From Alysiella sp. (GTDB lineage Bacteria; Pseudomonadota; Gammaproteobacteria; Burkholderiales; Neisseriaceae), in NCBI RefSeq assembly GCF_030525755.1, contig NZ_JAUNEC010000032.1:1-19382 (forward strand): a DNA stretch of 19,382 bases, in the 5' to 3' direction. The translations under genes and the position numbers were made by a program. Below, one piece after another: positions 14,550 to 19,382 of the stretch (the stretch's first letter is position 1; the number at the start of each line of letters is the position of its first letter). The notes beneath the pieces are model-generated. The model was not told where the DNA came from. It made no database searches and worked only from the letters and a program-made list of their open reading frames with translations.

Positions 14550-15349
14550 TTCTAAAATCAGTTTGGCACAAATGGCTTTCAGGCAGCCTAATTCTTCTTT
14601 TCTTAACTGCCTGTGTCAGCGAAGGAACAGGCATCAACATCACGAAATTTAAAGAACGAAGCAGCAGCGAACGTAAAGAAGAAGCCGTACGCATCAAAAC
14701 CCAGTTGGCGATTGAATACATGAATGCACGCGACTATCGTTCCGCCGTGGCTACCATTGAAGAAGCCATTAAAACAGACAGTCGTTACGATATGGCTTGG
14801 TTAGTTCGTGCCCAAATTTACCAATTTTTAAAAACTTATGACAAAGCAGAAGAAAGTTTCAAACGCGCTTTATCTATTTCGCCAAATGGTGCTGAAATTA
14901 ACAATAATTATGGTTGGTATCTTTGTTCAGTTCAACATCAAGCGGCTCAATCCATTACTTATTTTGACCGTGCTTTAGCTGACCCAACTTACCCAAGCCC
15001 CGAAATTGCCTATATGAATAAAGGTATATGCTCCGCTAAAGCAGGGCAAGTTCAAATGGCAGACAGTTATTTTGAACGTGCTTTGGGTTTAAATCCCGAT
15101 GCCGTAGCGGTGTATAAAGAACGTGCACGCGTTCAATTTCAAATGGGTAAACTAACAGAGGCTGATAAATTATTCCGCATTTACCAAAGTCGTGTACCAG
15201 CTTTGTCGCCTGATGATTTGCTATTGGGCTGGAAAATGGCACGCGCACAGGGTAACAATCAAGCTGCTTATGAATATGAAGCACAGTTGCGTACCAATTT
15301 CCCCTATTCAGAAGAAACGCTCTCTATCAATACAGGTAATACAGAATGA
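14546..15349 (+). CDS. pilW: Type IV pilus biogenesis/stability lipoprotein
   Basis: Outer-membrane lipoprotein (PilW in Neisseria, PilF in Pseudomonas) needed for PilQ secretin assembly and fibre stability, and so for twitching, adhesion and DNA uptake. It has 267 residues. The signal peptide is MILKSVWHKWLSG... with lipobox LTAC (Cys23). After it come TPR repeats: YMNARDYRSAVATIEEAIKT, then AWLVRAQIYQFLKTYDKAEE and similar helices. A degenerate uptake sequence (TTTCAGGCAGCCTAA, about 14579-14593) encodes part of the signal peptide. The start overlaps the rlmN stop (ATGA) and the stop overlaps the rodZ start (ATGA), giving a tight rlmN-pilW-rodZ unit. I identify it by the TPR lipoprotein architecture and the rlmN neighbourhood shared with other Neisseriaceae. 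Confidence 0.88.
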   Translation: MILKSVWHKWLSGSLILLFLTACVSEGTGINITKFKERSSSERKEEAVRIKTQLAIEYMNARDYRSAVATIEEAIKTDSRYDMAWLVRAQIYQFLKTYDKAEESFKRALSISPNGAEINNNYGWYLCSVQHQAAQSITYFDRALADPTYPSPEIAYMNKGICSAKAGQVQMADSYFERALGLNPDAVAVYKERARVQFQMGKLTEADKLFRIYQSRVPALSPDDLLLGWKMARAQGNNQAAYEYEAQLRTNFPYSEETLSINTGNTE

Positions 15350-16215
15350 GCCACACAGAAACGCCAAACACCACACCCAATGCCACAACATTCGGCTTAC
15401 AACTGCGCCAACATCGTGAACAAAAAGGCTTGTCCATAGGCGAAGTATCAGAACGCTTAAAACTGCCCGCTCGTCAAATTGAAGCATTGGAAAAAGGGGA
15501 TTATGAACTTTTGCCAGAACCCGTTTTCATTCGCGGTTTTTTACGCAGTTACGGTCGCTTTCTGGATATGCCCGAAGCCGATTTAAATGCTTATCTGACA
15601 CATTTTTCGCCACCTACCAAAACACATCGAGTTTCAAGTAGCTCAACAACCCAGCAATACAGCGAACGCAAAGCCCCCAAGCCTTTTCCGACATGGATTT
15701 TTGGAGTATTGGCAGCAATTGGCATTGGTTATGGTGTTTATGCTTGGCAAAATAAATCTCAAATTGAACACGCCAAACAAGAAGCAGAAAACAGTATAAT
15801 GCCTGCCAGCTCACCCATAAATGCATCATCTGCTTCTAATTTTAACAATGGCAATTTCATTGTTAAGCCTATGGAAAACATAGCTGCATCAACATCACAA
15901 TCCCAGGTTCAGGCAGCCTCTGAATCAAATATTGCAGGTGAACTGATTGTCCAAACCCGCTACCGTACCATGCTGACTATTACCAATGCCAAAGGTGAAG
16001 TATTGATGAATCAAATTGTGCCAGCACGCAGTGAGCATCGTTTTGCCGATGGTGCACCATTTGAAGTACGCTTGGGCTATGCGATTGGCTCAAATGTGCG
16101 TTTTGATGGCAAAGAAATCAATTTGGATGAGGTACGTAAAGGCGGAAAAACAGCTGTCTTTACTGCAGGCGATGTTAATACACCAATGAAAAAAAATGCG
16201 TCTGACATACAATAA
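15346..16215 (+). CDS. rodZ: RodZ-like cytoskeletal/cell-shape protein (HTH + TM + DUF4115)
   Basis: Bitopic inner-membrane protein. Its N-terminal helix-turn-helix domain (about 16-80; FGLQLRQHREQKGLSIGEVS, LPEPVFIRGFLRSYGRFL) is of the RodZ kind that contacts MreB. One membrane span follows at about 117-134 (WIFGVLAAIGIGYGVYAW), then a Ser/Asn/Gln-rich periplasmic linker, then the C-terminal DUF4115 beta domain (about 195-280). RodZ links MreB to the elongation machinery in rod-shaped cells. In cocci that lack MreB a different role is likely, and this window does not show the cell shape. It has 289 residues and its start overlaps the pilW stop (ATGA). A DUS hairpin follows the stop. Confidence 0.85.
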   Translation: MSHTETPNTTPNATTFGLQLRQHREQKGLSIGEVSERLKLPARQIEALEKGDYELLPEPVFIRGFLRSYGRFLDMPEADLNAYLTHFSPPTKTHRVSSSSTTQQYSERKAPKPFPTWIFGVLAAIGIGYGVYAWQNKSQIEHAKQEAENSIMPASSPINASSASNFNNGNFIVKPMENIAASTSQSQVQAASESNIAGELIVQTRYRTMLTITNAKGEVLMNQIVPARSEHRFADGAPFEVRLGYAIGSNVRFDGKEINLDEVRKGGKTAVFTAGDVNTPMKKNASDIQ

Positions 16216-16218
16216 CCT

Positions 16219-16252
16219 TTTCAGGCAGCTTGAACATTGAAGCTGCCTGAAA
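16219..16252 (+). terminator. DUS-type hairpin ending the rlmN-pilW-rodZ unit
   Basis: Perfect 13-bp stem TTTCAGGCAGCTT (16219-16231) / AAGCTGCCTGAAA (16240-16252) with an 8-nt loop, 3 bases after the rodZ stop. Both arms carry the same change from the uptake consensus (AGCTT/AAGCT), so pairing is kept while the uptake motif is degraded. Confidence 0.7.
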
Positions 16253-16287
16253 CACATTCCACAACATCAAACATATTCCTGAAACAC

Positions 16288-17553
16288 ATGCCAAGTATCA
16301 CACGTCGTTCCACACATCAAGTTCAAATTGACCATTTAACAGTCGGTTCGCAAGCCCCTGTGGTGGTGCAATCCATGACCAACACCGACACCGCAGACGC
16401 AGCAGGCACCGCCCAACAAGTCAAAGAATTGTCTGACGCTGGCTCGGAAATGGTGCGCATTACGGTTAATTCGCCCGAAGCCGCGTCCAAAGTGGCAGAA
16501 ATCCGCAGCCGTTTGAACGACATGGGCTGCAACACGCCTTTGGTGGGCGATTTCCATTTCAATGGCGAACGCCTGTTGGCGGAATTTCCCGATTGCGCCA
16601 AAGCCTTGTCCAAATACCGTATTAACCCCGGCAATGTGGGCAAAGGCGCGAAAGGCGATGAAAAATTTGCCTACATGATACGCACCGCCGCCGAACACGA
16701 TAAAGCCGTCCGCATTGGCGTGAACTGGGGCAGTTTAGACCAAAGCCTTGCCAAAAAAATGATGGACGCGAATTTGGCATCTGCCCAACCACAATCGCCC
16801 GAAGCGGTGATGAAAGAAGCCTTGATTGTTTCCGCTTTGGAATCGGCACAAAAAGCGGTGGATTTGGGGTTGCCTGAAAACAAAATCATTTTGTCGTGCA
16901 AAGTATCCAATGTGCAAGATTTGATTCAGGTTTACCGCGATTTGGGTTCGCGTTGCGCCTATCCTTTGCATTTGGGTTTGACCGAGGCGGGCATGGGCAG
17001 CAAGGGGATAGTTGCGTCCACCGCCGCTTTGTCGGTTTTGTTGCAAGAGGGCATTGGCGACACGATTCGCATTTCTTTGACTCCCGAACCCAATTCTTCA
17101 CGCACGCAAGAAGTGATTGTGGCACAAGAAATTTTGCAAACCATGGGTTTGCGTTCGTTCACGCCCATGGTTACGGCTTGCCCTGGTTGTGGGCGCACCA
17201 CGAGTACGGTTTTTCAAGAATTGGCGCGTGATATTCAGCATTATTTGCGTGAACAAATGTCGGTGTGGCGTTGGCAATATCCTGGGGTGGAAAGTTTGAA
17301 TGTGGCGGTGATGGGCTGTGTGGTCAATGGTCCGGGCGAAAGCAAATTGGCGGACATCGGCATTTCACTCCCAGGTACGGGCGAAACGCCTGTTGCGCCT
17401 GTGTATGTGGACGGCGAGCGCAAAGTTACCCTAAAAGGCGACAATATGGCGCAGGAATTTTTGGCGATTGTGCAAGAATACGTTGAAACCAATTATGGCG
17501 AAGGCGGCAAAAAACGCGCCACCAATAAAATCATTCCGATTCAATCCCTATAG
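16288..17553 (+). CDS. ispG: 4-hydroxy-3-methylbut-2-enyl diphosphate synthase (flavodoxin)
   Basis: Penultimate step of the MEP isoprenoid pathway: reduces MEcPP to HMBPP with a [4Fe-4S] cluster. It has 421 residues from the chosen ATG, the usual neisserial length. The N-terminal TIM barrel carries APVVVQSMTNTDT, RINPGNVGKG and IRISLTPEP. The C-terminal iron-sulfur domain has C298 and C301 (TACPGCGRTTS), C344 (MGCVVNGPGE) and Glu351 as the fourth ligand. An in-frame TTG at 16237 would place the first codons inside the upstream hairpin and is rejected. No clear Shine-Dalgarno is seen. The small gene after it begins about 20 bases downstream and may be cotranscribed. Confidence 0.96.
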   Translation: MPSITRRSTHQVQIDHLTVGSQAPVVVQSMTNTDTADAAGTAQQVKELSDAGSEMVRITVNSPEAASKVAEIRSRLNDMGCNTPLVGDFHFNGERLLAEFPDCAKALSKYRINPGNVGKGAKGDEKFAYMIRTAAEHDKAVRIGVNWGSLDQSLAKKMMDANLASAQPQSPEAVMKEALIVSALESAQKAVDLGLPENKIILSCKVSNVQDLIQVYRDLGSRCAYPLHLGLTEAGMGSKGIVASTAALSVLLQEGIGDTIRISLTPEPNSSRTQEVIVAQEILQTMGLRSFTPMVTACPGCGRTTSTVFQELARDIQHYLREQMSVWRWQYPGVESLNVAVMGCVVNGPGESKLADIGISLPGTGETPVAPVYVDGERKVTLKGDNMAQEFLAIVQEYVETNYGEGGKKRATNKIIPIQSL

Positions 17554-17574
17554 AGAAATAAGGAAGAAATGGTA

Positions 17575-17976
17575 ATGAGTAATGAAAAAAACAATATGGA
17601 TTTGCGTCAATTGTTATTGATGCTGTATTTGAAAAATAATCCCAAATTGGAACACCAAATTTTCATTTACAGTTTTCTAGGCGTTTCTGATGCACAAACC
17701 AATCCCTTTCATTATGTAAATGCTGTTTTACCACCACATATTAAAAAAAGCATTATCCTACAAAATGTGGCTTCCGGCGAAATGATACAGGCTTTCATTA
17801 GTGCGGTAAAAAATAACGAGGGAAGAAGTGAGTTTCAGATTGAAAACATTGTACTTTATGGCAATAAAGTAGGCATTTTAATTGAAATTTCTTTACAAAG
17901 TGAAAAAATCGGTCAAACAGAAAAATACCGCCAATTCTCACAATTAGCAAGTAGTTTAATGCGCCAATTTATGTAA
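17575..17976 (+). CDS. Hypothetical protein, family not recognised
   Basis: A 133-residue product (MSNEKNNMDLRQLLLMLYLK...). There is no signal peptide, membrane span or recognisable catalytic motif. The sequence looks soluble and mixed alpha/beta, with an early Leu-rich helix, a central beta-prone stretch (IENIVLYGNKVGILIEISLQ) and a C-terminal helix (FSQLASSLMRQFM). AAGGA at 17560-17564 supports either ATG 17575 (10-base spacing) or ATG 17569 (4-base spacing, two extra residues); I chose the former on spacing. It sits 21 bases after ispG and may share its transcript. It is AT-richer than ispG. The good ribosome-binding site and coding-like composition make it a likely real gene. Confidence 0.75.
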   Translation: MSNEKNNMDLRQLLLMLYLKNNPKLEHQIFIYSFLGVSDAQTNPFHYVNAVLPPHIKKSIILQNVASGEMIQAFISAVKNNEGRSEFQIENIVLYGNKVGILIEISLQSEKIGQTEKYRQFSQLASSLMRQFM

Positions 17977-17986
17977 CGAACAACCA

Positions 17987-18030
17987 TTTTAGGCAGCCTT
18001 AAACCTTAAACCATTCAGGCTACCTGAAAA
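17987..18030. terminator. Degenerate DUS-pair hairpin between convergent genes
   Basis: TTTTAGGCAGCC (17987-17998) pairs with GGCTACCTGAAAA (18018-18030) with a couple of mismatches or wobbles. It lies between the stop of the unknown gene (+) and the stop of the pseudouridine synthase gene (-), as expected for a bidirectional terminator. The right arm contains the variant uptake sequence AGGCTACCTGAA (18017-18028). Confidence 0.5.
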
Positions 18031-18034
18031 CATT

Positions 18035-18958
18035 TTAGAGCTGCTGTAAACTGGAAAAACTGCGCCATGTTTGACTGAATGGGTCACAAAACCCGATTTC
18101 TTTTGCCAGTAATTTTAAAGGACGCGCATAATCTTCTGTATCAACAGGCAGTACTTTGGGGTACAACATATCGTGTAAAATCGGCATACCCAAACGTGAC
18201 ATGTGTACACGCAACTGATGTTTTTTACCCGTTAATGGGCGCAATTCATACAAACCGTTTTCACCACGATATGCCAACAAATCAATTTGGGTAAAAGCAT
18301 TCGGTGTACCGTCCACTTCTTGAGTTAGAAAAAAATCTGCGCCTCTAACCATGCGTGATTGCACTTGAATGGGATAGGATAAATCATCACGCTTGGGTGC
18401 AATCGCATGATAAATTTTCTTTACAGCTCTATTCTGAAATAAGTTTTGATAAGCTGCACGCGAAGCAGGATTGTGTGAAAACAACATTACGCCTGCTGTA
18501 TCTTTATCCAAACGATGTATGGGTGTGATGTCGCCAACATTCAAATGTTGTAAATCAGGGTGTACTCGCAATCGGCTTAAAAGTGTTTCCCGTAAAAAAC
18601 GGCCACTGGGAATCACGGGCAAAAAATGAGGTTTATCTACCACAATCAAATGCTCATCAAGCCATAAAATTTGCTCATCAAAAGGGATGCGTGGTTCTTT
18701 ATTGCGGCTGATTGCCCGATAATAAAAAATCGTTTTGCCTGCCTGAAATAAAACATATTCATTCAAAGCTTCCCCATTGGCGTCAAACACCATACCGCTG
18801 TTCAAACGCAAACGCCAAGCCTGTTTATTCACAAATGGAAATTGGGCACACAAAAAATCCAATAATGGTTTATTTTGCCATTGTTTTTCGTGTGGCAAAA
18901 CCAAATAACTGGGTTTAATCCCGTCTATAATGGGTAAAGTATGAGGAATATGTTTCAT
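18035..18958 (-). CDS. RluA-family pseudouridine synthase
   Basis: Isomerises uridine to pseudouridine in rRNA or tRNA; the target base cannot be read from the sequence. It has 307 residues. The catalytic motif is HRLDKDTAG (148-156) with D151 as the nucleophilic Asp. LIVVDKPHFLPVIPSG (about 104-119) is the motif I region, and LRPLTGKKHQLRVHMSRLGMPILHD is the conserved C-terminal motif. An N-terminal S4-like segment (FPFVNKQAWRLRLNSGMVFDANGE) is plausible. No Shine-Dalgarno precedes the ATG; the bases just before it are AT-rich (AACAATATATA). It converges with the ispG-unknown gene pair. Confidence 0.9.
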   Translation of the reverse strand: MKHIPHTLPIIDGIKPSYLVLPHEKQWQNKPLLDFLCAQFPFVNKQAWRLRLNSGMVFDANGEALNEYVLFQAGKTIFYYRAISRNKEPRIPFDEQILWLDEHLIVVDKPHFLPVIPSGRFLRETLLSRLRVHPDLQHLNVGDITPIHRLDKDTAGVMLFSHNPASRAAYQNLFQNRAVKKIYHAIAPKRDDLSYPIQVQSRMVRGADFFLTQEVDGTPNAFTQIDLLAYRGENGLYELRPLTGKKHQLRVHMSRLGMPILHDMLYPKVLPVDTEDYARPLKLLAKEIGFCDPFSQTWRSFSSLQQL

Positions 18959-19039
18959 TATATATTGTTCGCCAAATGGTTTTTCAGGCAGCCATGATAC
19001 TTATGTGAATGAACTGATTGATAATTTAAACTTAATAAC

Positions 19040-19082
19040 AGGCTGCCTGAAAATACACGAATAAATGATTTTCAGGCAGCCT
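19040..19082. terminator. DUS-pair hairpin downstream of purH
   Basis: Perfect 15-bp stem AGGCTGCCTGAAAAT (19040-19054) / ATTTTCAGGCAGCCT (19068-19082) with a 13-nt loop. It is made of two inverted exact AG-simDUS copies, 25 bases past the purH stop on the minus strand. It probably terminates purH transcription. Confidence 0.75.
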
Positions 19083-19107
19083 TGTAATTGATTTAACGTC
19101 AATTATG

Positions 19108-19382
19108 TTAATGACGGAAATGGCGCACACCCGTTACCACCATCGCCATGCCATGCTCGTCTGCTGCTGCGAATACTTCTTCATCGCGCACCGAACCTGC
19201 TGGGTGAATCACGGCTTTAATGCCTTGTTCGGCAATCACGTCCACGCCATCGCGGAATGGGAAAAATGCGTCCGAAGCGGCACACGCGCCGTTCAAATCA
19301 AAACCACCATCTTGGGCTTTACGCGCAGCAATGCGGGTGCTGTCCACGCGGCTCATTTGCCCTGCGCCTATGCCGTAAGTCT
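19108..19382 (-). CDS. purH: Bifunctional AICAR formyltransferase/IMP cyclohydrolase, C-terminal fragment (cut by window edge)
   Basis: Last two steps of IMP synthesis. Only the final ~90 residues are in the window, in an open frame running off the right edge (TYGIGAGQMSRVDSTRIAAR at the visible start). GAGQMSR, ASDAFFPFRDGVD and the C-terminal VVTGVRHFRH are characteristic of the AICAR transformylase domain. The stop TAA is at 19108-19110. Together with purL at the other end, the window is bracketed by two purine genes about 16 kb apart, but nothing shows that they are co-regulated. Confidence 0.95.
   Translation of the reverse strand, partial: TYGIGAGQMSRVDSTRIAARKAQDGGFDLNGACAASDAFFPFRDGVDVIAEQGIKAVIHPAGSVRDEEVFAAADEHGMAMVVTGVRHFRH

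Noticed and set aside
16237..16287. TTG start for ispG
   Set aside because: The codons would lie within the rodZ terminator hairpin. ATG 16288 gives the usual 421 residues.
1..19382. CRISPR array, tRNA/rRNA genes, prophage, restriction or anti-phage system, biosynthetic cluster
   Set aside because: Looked for and not found. The repeated units are dispersed uptake sequences without regular spacing, and every sizeable gene but one has a housekeeping or receptor assignment.

Overview
The window is chromosomal DNA from a member of the Neisseriaceae, most likely the Simonsiella/Kingella/Alysiella side of the family. Three things point there: the gene products, the neighbourhood ndk ... rlmN-pilW-rodZ-ispG, and many copies of a DNA uptake sequence (DUS) of the form AGGCTGCCTGAA / AGGCAGCCTGAA. 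The classical Neisseria GCCGTCTGAA does not appear. By my reading, exact copies of AGGCTGCCTGAA (the AG-simDUS dialect) number about 15 on either strand, and copies of AGGCAGCCTGAA (AG-kingDUS) about 10. Nine sites match both because the 15-mer TTCAGGCAGCCTGAA is palindromic except at its centre. The genus is not resolved.

Layout, left to right: purL (5' end cut by the window edge); avtA; a structured 326-bp gap holding a DnaA-box match, a Correia-like miniature inverted-repeat element and a likely dnaG promoter; dnaG (primase); a short gap with a second DnaA-box match; priA (replication-restart helicase); a 418-bp gap with apparent gene debris; ilvA; ndk with a strong terminator; an orphan amino-acid-type ABC substrate-binding lipoprotein; a decayed relative of that lipoprotein gene; then rlmN-pilW-rodZ, joined by two ATGA stop/start overlaps and ended by a DUS hairpin; ispG; a small gene of unknown function; then, on the minus strand, an RluA-family pseudouridine synthase gene and the 3' end of purH.

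Most genes are housekeeping: purine synthesis (purL, purH), branched-chain amino-acid metabolism (avtA, ilvA), primosome functions (dnaG, priA), nucleotide balance (ndk), RNA modification (rlmN, RluA-family), isoprenoid synthesis (ispG), type IV pilus assembly (pilW) and cell shape (rodZ). I found no defence system, prophage, CRISPR array, biosynthetic cluster, rRNA or tRNA. The less ordinary content is between genes: the miniature element that seems to supply the -35 box of dnaG, perfect DnaA boxes upstream of both primosome genes, DUS pairs serving as hairpins, long unexplained inverted repeats, and a substrate-binding-protein pseudogene that keeps an intact ribosome-binding site and lipoprotein leader.
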